Source: Actinomycetospora succinea (GTDB taxonomy: Bacteria; Actinomycetota; Actinomycetes; Mycobacteriales; Pseudonocardiaceae). From it: a stretch of DNA of 64,000 bases. Shown one piece after another: positions 47,791 through 55,703 of the stretch; position 1 is the stretch's first letter, and every line of letters starts with the position of its first letter. Location: positions 537,638-601,637 of the forward strand of contig NZ_SNYO01000004.1 in the NCBI RefSeq assembly GCF_004363095.1, written 5' to 3'. Under the pieces are notes generated by a model. It did not search any database. It saw only the letters and a list, made by a program, of their open reading frames with translations, and was not told where the DNA came from. Both the position numbers and the translations under genes were made by a program.

Positions 47791-48786
47791 TCAGGCCGCC
47801 AGTGCCCGGGCCAGCCGGTCGAGGCCCGCGTCGACGTCGAACCGGGGCCGGTAGCCGAGGTCGCGGCGGGCCGCGGAGATGTCGAACCAGTGCGTGGTCG
47901 CCAGCTGGCGCGCCAGGAACCGCGTCATCGGGGGCTCGCCGAGATCGGTGAACCCGCCCAGCACCCGCCACGTCGCCTCGACGGCGGCCCCGGCGGCGAC
48001 GGCGACGGGCCGGGGCACCGTGCCGCGGACCGGCGGGAGGCCGCCGGCGGCGAGGATGCCGTCCACGAGCTCGCGCACCGGGCGGGGGTCGCCGGAGGTC
48101 ACGAAGTACGCGCGTCCGGCGCACGCGGCCCCGGGGTGCAGGTGGTCGACGGCGTCGAGGTGCGCGGCCGCGGCGTCGTCGACGAAGGTCGTGTCGATCA
48201 GCGCGGTGCCGTCGCCGACGAGGCGCAGGGTGCCGGCGCGGGCCCGGGCGAGGATGCGGGGGACGAGCTGGGTGTCGCCCGGCCCCCAGATCAGGTGGGG
48301 GCGCAGGGCGGTCGTCGCGAGGTCGGGGGAGTCGGCGCCGAGGACGAGGCGCTCGGCCTCGGCCTTGGTGCGCGGGTAGGCCGAGTCGTACCGGTCGGCG
48401 TAGGGCAGCGACTCGTCCCCGCCGTCGATGTCGCCGCCCGCGTGCACGACGCTCGGCGTGCTGGTGAAGACGAACCGCCCCACGCCCGCGGCCCGGCAGG
48501 CGTCGAGCAGCACGCGGGTGCCCTCGACGTTGCTGCGGTGGAAGTCGGCGTCGCGCCCCCACAGGCCGGCCTTCGCCGCGACGTGGACGACGACGTCCTG
48601 ACCGGTGACGGCGTCGCGCGCGGCGTCCGGGTCCGCGAGGTCGCCGCGCCGCACGCGCACGCCCTTCGCGGCGAGGTCGGGGTAGTCGCCGCGGGCCAGG
48701 CTCGTGACGTCGTCGCCGCGCGCGAGCAGGGCGTCGACGACCGCGCCGCCGAGGAAGCCGCCGCCCCCGGTGACCAGGGCCTTCAC
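47791..48786 (-). CDS. oleD: 2-alkyl-3-oxoalkanoate reductase OleD
   Basis: NADPH-dependent short-chain/epimerase-type reductase of 331 residues, similar to 3-beta-hydroxysteroid dehydrogenases. In olefin biosynthesis OleD reduces the 2-alkyl-3-ketoacid made by OleA to the beta-hydroxy acid. The nucleotide-binding motif T-G-G-G-G-F-L-G-G is at residues 6-14, and the catalytic Y137-x3-K141 lies in A-Y-P-R-T-K. S-T-S-like T-S-T-P-S-V-V (about 108-114) supplies the serine. GTG start overlaps the oleC stop (GTGA). It is the last gene of the ole operon. Without the neighbours it would be called only an NAD-dependent epimerase; the gene order makes OleD likely. Confidence 0.85.
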   Translation of the reverse strand: MKALVTGGGGFLGGAVVDALLARGDDVTSLARGDYPDLAAKGVRVRRGDLADPDAARDAVTGQDVVVHVAAKAGLWGRDADFHRSNVEGTRVLLDACRAAGVGRFVFTSTPSVVHAGGDIDGGDESLPYADRYDSAYPRTKAEAERLVLGADSPDLATTALRPHLIWGPGDTQLVPRILARARAGTLRLVGDGTALIDTTFVDDAAAAHLDAVDHLHPGAACAGRAYFVTSGDPRPVRELVDGILAAGGLPPVRGTVPRPVAVAAGAAVEATWRVLGGFTDLGEPPMTRFLARQLATTHWFDISAARRDLGYRPRFDVDAGLDRLARALAA

Positions 48787-50435
48787 GACGTCCGCCCGGT
48801 CACCCAGCGGGCCAGCGCCTCGCGGTCGATCTTCGAGTTGTGGCGGGGATCGACCGGCAGCGCGGGGTGGAACACGACGTCGGCGACCGCGCGCGTGCGG
48901 TGGTCCGCGCCGGCGACGCCGAGCAGCCGCGCGCGCAGGTCGTCGGTGGGGGCCGTGCCGCGGGCGGGCTCGACGACCAGGACGGGCCGCCGGACCGCCC
49001 CGGCGCCATTGCCGTCGCCGTCGCCGTCGCCGACGCCGACGAGCGCGCACCGCCGCACCGCGGGGTCGCGGTTGAGCACCTCCTCGCACGGCACGCTGTA
49101 GAGCGGGCCGTCGGCGGTGGGGACGACGTGCGACACGCGCCCGGCGAACCACAGCCGCCCGTCGGCGTCCCAGGAGGCGAGGTCGCCCATCCGGTGCGCC
49201 GGCGCCCCGTCCCACGCGACCGTCGTCGCCGCGGTCGCGTCGGGCCGGTCGGCATAGCGGCGGCTCACGACCGGCCCGCGCACCACCACCTCGCCGACCT
49301 CGCCGGCGGGCACCTCGAGCTCCGGGGTCAGCGCGGCGACCGGCCCGTCGACGACGCGCATCAGGGTGACCTCGACCCCGGGCACCGGGCGGCCCACGCA
49401 GATGCCGTCGTCGGGCAGGTCGAGCAGCTCGCGGCTGCCGATCGTCGCGACGGGCAGCGCCTCGGTCGCGCCGTACGGGGTGTGGACCTGCGCGCCGGCC
49501 CCGAGCAGGGCGAGCACCCGGCGCTGGACGTCGCGGGGCACCGGCGCGCCCGCCGAGATCACCGTGCGCAGCGTCGGCAGGATCGTGCCGGGCGGGGCGT
49601 CGCGGCCGAGGCGGTCGAGCACCGCGGGCGACCCGAACATGACCGTCGCGCCCGTGCGCCGCGCCGTGCGGACGAGGCGCCGGGCCCGCACGCGCGCCGG
49701 GCGGGTCGGGTCCATCCGCGGCACGACGGTGGTCATCCCCAGCGCCGGGCCGAACAGCGCGAACGGCGGGAAGGTCGCCAGGCTCACGTCGCCCGGGCCC
49801 AGCCCGTACAGGTCGCGGACGAGCGCGGCCTGGGCGACGAGGCCGGCGTCGTCGTGCTCGACGCCCTTGGGCGGCCCGGTGCTGCCGCTGGTGAAGACGA
49901 TCGCGGCGGGGGAGCCGGCGGGGCGCGCGGCGTCGACCGGGCCCTCGTCGCTCTCGAGCTCCCGGACCGGCGTCGTGCCCGGCACGGGGACCCCGCCGGC
50001 CGTGATCGCCAGGCGGGCGTCGGGGCACCACCCCAGGGCGCGGCGCGCGAGGTGCGCCTTCGGGACGCCGGCGAACGCGTCGGGGGCGGCCTCGTTCAGG
50101 CAGCTCCGGACACGCTTCAGCCCGATCCCCGGGTCGACGACGACCGGCACGGCCCGCGCGCGCATGAGCGCGTAGGCGAGGACGAAGAAGTCGACGATCG
50201 GCGGGACGAGCAGCGCCACCCGCGCGCCGGGTTCCACTCCGGCGGCGTGCAGCCCGGCGGCGACGCGCTCGACGCGACGGTCCAGCTCGCCGAAGGTCAC
50301 GGTGCGGGTCGCGGGGACGACGGGGTCGAGCAGCGCGCCCCCCGGCGCGGGCAGGACCAGGGCCGCGCGCCCCGGGTGCTCCCGCGCCCGGTCGGCCAGC
50401 ATGGTGTCGAGCGTGGCCAGCGTCGTCCCGGTCAT
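48783..50435 (-). CDS. oleC: Beta-lactone synthetase OleC
   Basis: An ANL-superfamily enzyme of 550 residues. OleC converts 2-alkyl-3-hydroxy acids to cis-beta-lactones with ATP. Motifs are V-F-T-S-G-S-T-G-P-P-K-G-V near residue 177, Y-G-A-T-E-A near 320, M-G-D-L-A near 420 and a C-terminal N-S-K-I-D-R-E-A-L (the lysine region). P-P-x-V-D-F-F-V-L-A-Y-A-L near 80 and V-D-P-G-I-G-L-K near 100 are also typical of OleC. A G-D-G-D-G-D-G-N-G low-complexity insert lies near 480. ATG overlaps the oleB stop (ATGA). In several actinobacteria oleB and oleC are fused; here they are separate genes. Function is inferred from family plus the full ole gene order. Confidence 0.87.
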   Translation of the reverse strand: MTGTTLATLDTMLADRAREHPGRAALVLPAPGGALLDPVVPATRTVTFGELDRRVERVAAGLHAAGVEPGARVALLVPPIVDFFVLAYALMRARAVPVVVDPGIGLKRVRSCLNEAAPDAFAGVPKAHLARRALGWCPDARLAITAGGVPVPGTTPVRELESDEGPVDAARPAGSPAAIVFTSGSTGPPKGVEHDDAGLVAQAALVRDLYGLGPGDVSLATFPPFALFGPALGMTTVVPRMDPTRPARVRARRLVRTARRTGATVMFGSPAVLDRLGRDAPPGTILPTLRTVISAGAPVPRDVQRRVLALLGAGAQVHTPYGATEALPVATIGSRELLDLPDDGICVGRPVPGVEVTLMRVVDGPVAALTPELEVPAGEVGEVVVRGPVVSRRYADRPDATAATTVAWDGAPAHRMGDLASWDADGRLWFAGRVSHVVPTADGPLYSVPCEEVLNRDPAVRRCALVGVGDGDGDGNGAGAVRRPVLVVEPARGTAPTDDLRARLLGVAGADHRTRAVADVVFHPALPVDPRHNSKIDREALARWVTGRTS

Positions 50436-51337
50436 CGCCGGTCCAGGAACGCGTCGACCCGCGCGCCGATGGCCTCCGCCTCGTCCTCGAGGACGTAGTG
50501 GCCCGCGTCGGGGTAGCGGAACACCTCGGCGTGGGGCAGCCCGCGCTCCACCCGGGCGAGGATGTCGGCGTCGAAGACCGGGTCCTTCATCCCCCAGTGC
50601 ACCTGGACGGGCCGGGCGTCGAGCAGGGGGAGCCGTTCCTCGAGGCGCGCGAGCACCGGGTGGGCCGGGTCGTCGGGCCCGAGCGGGATGTCCTGCACGA
50701 AGGCGTGCACGGCGACCCGGTGCTCCGGGCGGTCGTAGGGCGCAAGCAGTCCCCGGCGCGCCTCGGCGGGCAGCCACGCCTGCCCGGTCCCGAGCACGAG
50801 CGCGCCGGCCGAGAACGCGTTGAGGCGCCGCACGAGCACGTCGCTCACGACGGGCAGGCGCGCCGCCCGCAGCATCCAGGGCAGCCCGTGGTCGGCCGGC
50901 AGCGGGAAGGCGCCGGTGTTCATGACGACGATGTCGGCGACCCGGTCGAGGTGCTCCGCGGCCCACGCCAGCCCGATCGGCCCGCCCCAGTCGTGGACCA
51001 CGAGGGACAGGGGCTCCGCGAGGTCGAGGCCGTCGACGAACGCGGTGAGGTCGGCGACCCGGCGGGCGAGCGTGTGCGGGTAGTCCCGCCGCGACGGCGT
51101 GTCCGACAGGCCCATCCCGATGTGGTCGGGGGCGAGGACGCGCCGGCCGCGGGCGGGCAGCGAGCGCAGCAGCGTGCGCCAGTAGAACGACCAGGTCGGG
51201 TTGCCGTGCACGAGCAGGACCGGCGGCGCGTCGCGGTCGCCCTCGTCGACGTAGGACATCCGGTGGCCGCCGATGTCGACCCCGCGCGGCACGAAGGGGT
51301 AGCCCGCGAGCCCGGCCGTGGTGGCCGTGGCGCTCAC
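50432..51337 (-). CDS. oleB: Beta-lactone decarboxylase OleB (haloalkane dehalogenase-like)
   Basis: An alpha/beta hydrolase of 301 residues close to haloalkane dehalogenases. OleB removes CO2 from the OleC beta-lactone to give the cis-olefin. The oxyanion segment H-G-N-P-T-W-S lies near residue 44. The nucleophile is Asp (D116 in V-V-H-D-W-G-G-P), as in dehalogenases and OleB, and H280 in D-A-G-H-Y-V-L-E-D completes the pair. GTG start overlaps the oleA stop, and its own stop overlaps the oleC start. Its presence predicts an alkene end product; clusters lacking it, such as that for nocardiolactone, yield the beta-lactone instead. Confidence 0.88.
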   Translation of the reverse strand: MSATATTAGLAGYPFVPRGVDIGGHRMSYVDEGDRDAPPVLLVHGNPTWSFYWRTLLRSLPARGRRVLAPDHIGMGLSDTPSRRDYPHTLARRVADLTAFVDGLDLAEPLSLVVHDWGGPIGLAWAAEHLDRVADIVVMNTGAFPLPADHGLPWMLRAARLPVVSDVLVRRLNAFSAGALVLGTGQAWLPAEARRGLLAPYDRPEHRVAVHAFVQDIPLGPDDPAHPVLARLEERLPLLDARPVQVHWGMKDPVFDADILARVERGLPHAEVFRYPDAGHYVLEDEAEAIGARVDAFLDRR

Positions 51338-52362
51338 CAGCGCACCTCGGCGGCCGCCGCGTTGATGCCGCTGCCGACGCCCATGAGCATCACGCGCGAC
51401 CCGTCGGTGACGGTGCCGTCGGCCACCGCCTTGCTCAGCACGGTCGGCACGCCGGCGGGGCCGATGTTGCCGAAGAGCGGGTAGAGCGACGGGAAACGGT
51501 CGGCGTCGAGCCCGAGCTGGTCGACCACGGCGGCCGTGTGGACCTTGCTGACCTGGTGCAGGCAGTAGGTGTCGTAGCCGGCGGCGTCCCAGTCGAACGT
51601 CGCGACGGCCTCCTTCCACACGCGTCCGGCGAGCTCCATCCCCGCCTCGAGGAGCCCCTTGCTGTCGGTGCGCATCTCGTCGCCCTGGCCGACGCACAGG
51701 CCGGCGTTGCCCGTCGTGCTGGCGCGCCCGAGGCCGCCGAGGAACCGGTGCCCCCCGGGGCCGTCGGCGCGGGACAGGACCATCGCGACCGCGCCGGAGC
51801 CGACGGTCAGCGTCGCGAACTGCTCGTGGAACATCCGCCGGGTCGCGTCCTCGCCGGCGAGCCGGGCGAGCGTGCCCTCCATGGCGAACCGGCTGGTCTC
51901 GCCGGCCACCACCAGACCGTGCTCGATCTCACCGGCCTCGATCATCGTCGACACCAGGTTCATGCCGTCGAGGAATCCGAGACAGGCGTTGCCGACGTCG
52001 AAGTTGACGGCCTCGGGCGGCAGTTCCATGAGGCCGTGCACGATGCTCGCGGTCGACGGTTCGAGGTGGTCCCTGCTCACCGAGGTGTTGATCAGCGCGC
52101 CGATCTCGTCCCGGCACACGCCGCTGTCCGCCAGCGCCCGCTCGCCCGCGCGGGCCGCGACCTCGCTCGGCGCCGTGCCCTCGTCCCAGAGGCGCCGTTC
52201 CCGGATGCCCGACAGCCGTTCGAGCAGGCCGGGGCCGATGCGCAGGCGGTCGAACGTGCCCGCGAGCTGCTCCTCGAGGTGGGCGGAGGTGACGACGTGC
52301 GGGGCGTCGAGGTGCGCCAGCCCGGCGATCACCACGTCGTCATAGCGCCGCGCGGATCTCAT
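51334..52362 (-). CDS. oleA: Acyl-CoA condensing enzyme OleA (thiolase/KASIII superfamily)
   Basis: Head-to-head Claisen condensation of two fatty acyl-CoAs to a 2-alkyl-3-ketoacid, the first step of olefin synthesis. It is 342 residues. Active-site candidates are C127 in N-A-C-L-G-F, H269 in C-L-H-Q-V, N299 in F-G-N-I-G and E101 in H-L-E-P-S. Spacing from Cys to His (+142), Asn (+172) and Glu (-26) equals that of Xanthomonas OleA as recalled (C143, H285, N315, E117). ATG follows AGGAGC; an in-frame GTG 18 nt upstream is less likely. First gene of a fully overlapping oleABCD operon, behind a 272-bp gap. Confidence 0.92.
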   Translation of the reverse strand: MRSARRYDDVVIAGLAHLDAPHVVTSAHLEEQLAGTFDRLRIGPGLLERLSGIRERRLWDEGTAPSEVAARAGERALADSGVCRDEIGALINTSVSRDHLEPSTASIVHGLMELPPEAVNFDVGNACLGFLDGMNLVSTMIEAGEIEHGLVVAGETSRFAMEGTLARLAGEDATRRMFHEQFATLTVGSGAVAMVLSRADGPGGHRFLGGLGRASTTGNAGLCVGQGDEMRTDSKGLLEAGMELAGRVWKEAVATFDWDAAGYDTYCLHQVSKVHTAAVVDQLGLDADRFPSLYPLFGNIGPAGVPTVLSKAVADGTVTDGSRVMLMGVGSGINAAAAEVRW

Positions 52363-52634
52363 GCTCCTACCGTGCGGCACGGCGCAGGGATGCGCAGGAA
52401 TGCGAGGAGGGCGTGGATTCGGCTACCGTGAGTCCTACGAATCCCGGTAACAGGCACACGCTGTCCGGAACTGCGCCACCCGGCAGAACGCCATTCCTGC
52501 CGATGTCCCAGTGCGGCCCGCGGAATCGTTGATCGACGACGATACGCCCTCGTTCGCGGGAACCGTCGAGCTCGCCCTGCGATCCACCCGACAATCGCCG
52601 TGCGGTCGTTCGGGTGCCCGTCCTCACGCGAGGG
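52363..52634. other. 272-bp gap upstream of oleA
   Basis: No gene was found. It should hold the ole promoter. TACCG and CGGTA arms at 52424-52428 and 52445-52449 form an imperfect inverted repeat that could be an operator. A small minus-strand frame here has no coding character. Confidence 0.5.
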
Positions 52635-53960
52635 TCACGCGAGTGTCACGGGAGGCGGCGCCCAGGTGCCGTCGAGCACCGCCGGCCCCGGCGCGTAGAG
52701 GCGCAGCATGATCCGCAGTGGGCCGGCGGGGGCCGGGAGCCAGTTCGCGGTCCGCTCGCCGCCGGGGTCGGTCGGCCCGTAGTACAGGTCGATCGACCCG
52801 TCGGGGTTGCGGTGCAGCGGGTCGCGGTCGCCGAGGGCGAAGCGGTCCAGCGGGTTCGGCGCCTGGAAGCTGTCGGCGTCGTACATCGTCACCGACCAGA
52901 ACGCCTTGACCGGCGGGAGCTGGTCGGCGGCGAAGTGCTGCACGTAGTCCTTCTCGCCGACGATCGGCGCGCCGTCGGCGTCGCTGAGCGCCAGGGGGTA
53001 GACCGCGTCCTCGGGGGCGTTCGCGCCCAGCCCGACCATCGCGACGATCGCGCGCTTGAGGTAGTCGTTGCCGTAGACGCCCATGACCTCGGTGTTGATC
53101 GTCCAGCCGTTCGCGAACCGGCCCGTCCGGGCGATGCCGGCGTGCAGGAGCTCGAGCGCCGCCTTCGCGCCCTCCTCCAGCGCCGCGACACGGTCCGGGT
53201 CGAGCCCCGCGGCGTCGAACTCCTGACCCCCGACGATGCCGATCGCCGCCAGGCGGGCGAGGACCGAGAAGTCCGTCGCGTGCGGCGGGTGCGCGGCCAA
53301 GAGCCGGGACGCGTAGGCGAAGAACTCGACGGCACCGAGGCCGTTCACGATCGCCAGGGGTTCCCGGGCGAGGTCGAGGCCGGCCGGGGCCAGGGACGGC
53401 CGGACCCCGGTCGGCGGCGCGCCGCCGTCGAGGGTCGTCAGGACGAGGCCGTCCTGGAAGGCGTTCACCGCGGCGTAGTCGGCGGGCCCGTTGGTCTGGG
53501 TGCGGCCGATCATCCAGGCCAGCGACGTGGTCGCGCGGAGCACCTGTGCGTCCGCGGGCGCCTCCCCGGTCCACCCGGGCGGGGCGATGACGAAGCGGGA
53601 CGCCGCCGTCCCCGTGGTGCGCCACCCGGGGGCGGCGAACACGTCGGTCCACATGTCCAGCATCGGCAGGAGGTAGTAGCGCCCGCCGCTGTCGGGGACC
53701 TCGAGCAGCAGCGGTCCGTCCGCGAGGTCGAGCCAGGCGCTGGAGTAGAGCGTGTCGAAGTTGGGCGCGACCACCGAGCGGAACTCCGCGTCGGGGAACT
53801 CCCGCAGGTGCGTGAGCGTGTTCGGGGCGGCGTGGCCCACGGCGTCGACCGAGGTGTCGGTGAGCTGCAGCCGCGTGACGTCCATGGTGACCAGCGGGTA
53901 GAGGTACGCGTAGGCCTCCGCCGCCACGTTCCGGACCTCGTCCACGGACAGTTCGATCAT
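52635..53960 (-). CDS. DUF1254/DUF1214 domain protein
   Basis: A 441-residue protein with an N-terminal DUF1254 domain (about 8-140) and a C-terminal DUF1214 domain (about 310-425). Markers are A-Y-A-Y-L-Y-P-L-V-T-M-D near the start, V-A-P-N-F-D-T-L-Y-S-S-A-W-L-D-L, G-R-Y-Y-L-L-P-M-L-D-M-W-T-D, and late F-W-S-V-T-M-Y-D and Y-Y-G-P-T-D-P-G-G-E-R. There is no signal peptide, although many homologues are exported. Biochemical function is unknown. Transcribed separately: 108 bp separate it from the gene upstream, and 272 bp from oleA downstream. Confidence 0.88.
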   Translation of the reverse strand: MIELSVDEVRNVAAEAYAYLYPLVTMDVTRLQLTDTSVDAVGHAAPNTLTHLREFPDAEFRSVVAPNFDTLYSSAWLDLADGPLLLEVPDSGGRYYLLPMLDMWTDVFAAPGWRTTGTAASRFVIAPPGWTGEAPADAQVLRATTSLAWMIGRTQTNGPADYAAVNAFQDGLVLTTLDGGAPPTGVRPSLAPAGLDLAREPLAIVNGLGAVEFFAYASRLLAAHPPHATDFSVLARLAAIGIVGGQEFDAAGLDPDRVAALEEGAKAALELLHAGIARTGRFANGWTINTEVMGVYGNDYLKRAIVAMVGLGANAPEDAVYPLALSDADGAPIVGEKDYVQHFAADQLPPVKAFWSVTMYDADSFQAPNPLDRFALGDRDPLHRNPDGSIDLYYGPTDPGGERTANWLPAPAGPLRIMLRLYAPGPAVLDGTWAPPPVTLA

Positions 53961-54068
53961 GCAGCTCAGCTCCTCGGGCGCGGCGTCTCCGAGGTGACGA
54001 TCTCCGCCGCGCGCCGCGACGACCTCACCTGCGGAGGGTGACGCCGTCGCGGGGCCGCGCGCGGTCCG

Positions 54069-54959
54069 TCAGCGCGGCGCGACCCGGCGGACGCGCTCCT
54101 GGGCGGCGGCGGTGCCGCGGGAGGCGCCGACGCCGACCAGGTGCAGGCCGCCCGCGGCGACCGCGCCGAGGACGCGCCCGGTGATCCGCACGGGGTTGAG
54201 GGCCCGGGCCAGCTGGTCGAGCGGCGCGGCCGCGGCCTCGGTGTAGGCGTGAATCTGCCGGCCGACGCGGTCGGCGGCGTCCTCGGCCTGCTCGCCGACA
54301 CCCGCGCCGATCGTCGCGGCGCGGTCCGCGCCCGCCACGGCGCGCTCCCCGGCCTCGCGGGCGGTCGCGTCCGCCCGGGCGGCGGCGCGGCGCCCGGCGG
54401 CCCGGGCCTCGCCGGCGACCTGGCGGCCGGTGCGGTCGGCCTGCTTGGCCACCTGGTCGCCGGTCGTCTGCGCGATGCTCGCCGCGTCCTTCGCGGCGGC
54501 CTCGAGGTCCTTGTCGCCGCGGCGCGCGGCGTCGACCTCGTCGCCGATGCCGGAGGCGGCCGCCGCGGCCGTGGCGCCGGCGCGCTCGGCGCCCGTGCGG
54601 GTGTGGCCGGCCACCTTCTTCGCGGTCACCGCGGCGTCGTCGGCGACGTCGTCGGCGGCGTCGGACACCTCGGCCGCGGCGGCCTCGGCCGTGACGCGGG
54701 CCCCGGTGCCGGCGGCGCTCGTCGCGAGCGAGGCGGCGATGCGGTCGGTGTCCTCGGCGTCGGAGCCGACGGTGCGGGTCTCGCGGACCGCGCCGTCGGT
54801 GCCGTGCACGACGACGTCACCGCCGCCGTCGTTGGCGACGATCTCCACGGCGCGCTTGATCGCCTCGGCCTGGGTCGGGGTCTTGGCGCTGGGCCGCTGG
54901 GCGTCGGGCTTCTCGACGGCCCAGCCGTTGTCGGTGGGGGTGACGTGGCGGTCGGACAT
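54069..54959 (-). CDS. DUF2188-type protein with long alanine-rich helical tail
   Basis: A 296-residue protein. The N-terminal ~65 residues match DUF2188 (H-V-T-P-T-D-N-G-W-A-V-E-K, then T-Q-A-E-A-I-K-R-A-V-E-I-V-A-N). The rest is Ala/Asp/Arg-rich with heptad-like spacing (D-A-A-D-D-V-A-D-D-A-A; K-Q-A-D-R-T-G-R-Q), a pattern of amphipathic helices that may line membranes or pack as a coiled coil. A weakly hydrophobic segment (G-R-V-L-G-A-V-A-A-G-G-L-H-L-V-G-V) sits near the C-terminus. ATG has GGAGGAG upstream. The adjacent Asp23-like gene suggests envelope or desiccation stress; function unproven. Confidence 0.7.
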   Translation of the reverse strand: MSDRHVTPTDNGWAVEKPDAQRPSAKTPTQAEAIKRAVEIVANDGGGDVVVHGTDGAVRETRTVGSDAEDTDRIAASLATSAAGTGARVTAEAAAAEVSDAADDVADDAAVTAKKVAGHTRTGAERAGATAAAAASGIGDEVDAARRGDKDLEAAAKDAASIAQTTGDQVAKQADRTGRQVAGEARAAGRRAAARADATAREAGERAVAGADRAATIGAGVGEQAEDAADRVGRQIHAYTEAAAAPLDQLARALNPVRITGRVLGAVAAGGLHLVGVGASRGTAAAQERVRRVAPR

Positions 54960-55082
54960 GCGTGCTCCTCCAGGGTGGGCTGACCCCAGACTGTCCTCGC
55001 CGCGCGTGGCCCACCCGTGTCCGTCACGCGGATCACGGATGACGGGTGCCGACCGACGACGGCTCGGGCGGGGTCGGGCGGA

Positions 55083-55598
55083 TCAGCGGACGCGGGCCGC
55101 GGCGGTGGAGGCCGTGTCGTCGTCGCCGTCGGTGTCGTCGCCGGGGACGTGGAGGTCGACGACGTTGACGTTGACCTCGACGACCTCGAGCCCGGTCATC
55201 TGCTGCACCGCGGTGATGACGTTGCGACGGATGGCGCGGGCGAGGTCGGCGATGGCGACGCCGTAGTCGACGACGATCGTCAGGTCGACCGCGGCCTGGC
55301 GCTCCCCGACCTCGACCGAGACGCCCTGCGTGGTGGACGAGCGGCCGCCGGGGATGCGCTCGGTGATGGCGCCGAAGGCGCGGGCGGCGCTGGTGCCGAA
55401 GCCGTGCACGCCGTCGACCTGACGGGCGGCCAGGCCGGCGACCTTCGCGACGACGCCGTCGCCGATGGTCGTGCGGCCCCGGGTGCTCTCCAGCGGCGAG
55501 CCGCCCGCCGTGGTGGGGCTGGTCGCGGGGGTGGTGGCGGGGCTCGTGGTGGCGGGGCTCGGGGTGGCGGTCCGCGGGGTGGGGCTCGGGGTGCTCAT
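55083..55598 (-). CDS. Asp23/Gls24 family envelope stress protein
   Basis: A 171-residue protein with a Pro/Thr/Ser-rich N-terminus (about 40 residues, low complexity) and an Asp23/Gls24 domain. Signature pieces are G-R-T-T-I-G-D-G-V-V-A-K-V-A-G-L-A-A-R near residue 40, V-S-V-E-V-G-E-R-Q-A-A-V-D-L-T-I-V-V-D-Y-G-V, and the Asp23 hallmark V-V-E-V-N-V-N-V-V-D-L near the end. Homologues are abundant cell-wall or membrane stress proteins. ATG has GGGAGGAC upstream. Tail lies 105 bp from the malic enzyme gene's end on the same strand. Likely general stress role. Confidence 0.87.
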   Translation of the reverse strand: MSTPSPTPRTATPSPATTSPATTPATSPTTAGGSPLESTRGRTTIGDGVVAKVAGLAARQVDGVHGFGTSAARAFGAITERIPGGRSSTTQGVSVEVGERQAAVDLTIVVDYGVAIADLARAIRRNVITAVQQMTGLEVVEVNVNVVDLHVPGDDTDGDDDTASTAAARVR

Positions 55599-55703
55599 CG
55601 TCGGGTCCTCCCTGTCGTCGGCTCGACCGGTGGTGTCCGTCGAGCTCACTCGGTTGGACACGACCGATCGACGATCCTCACGCTGCGCGGCTCGTGACGG
55701 CCC

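Noticed and set aside
52367..52627. Small minus-strand frame upstream of oleA
   Set aside because: No ribosome site, no family resemblance, and it covers the region expected to hold the ole promoter.
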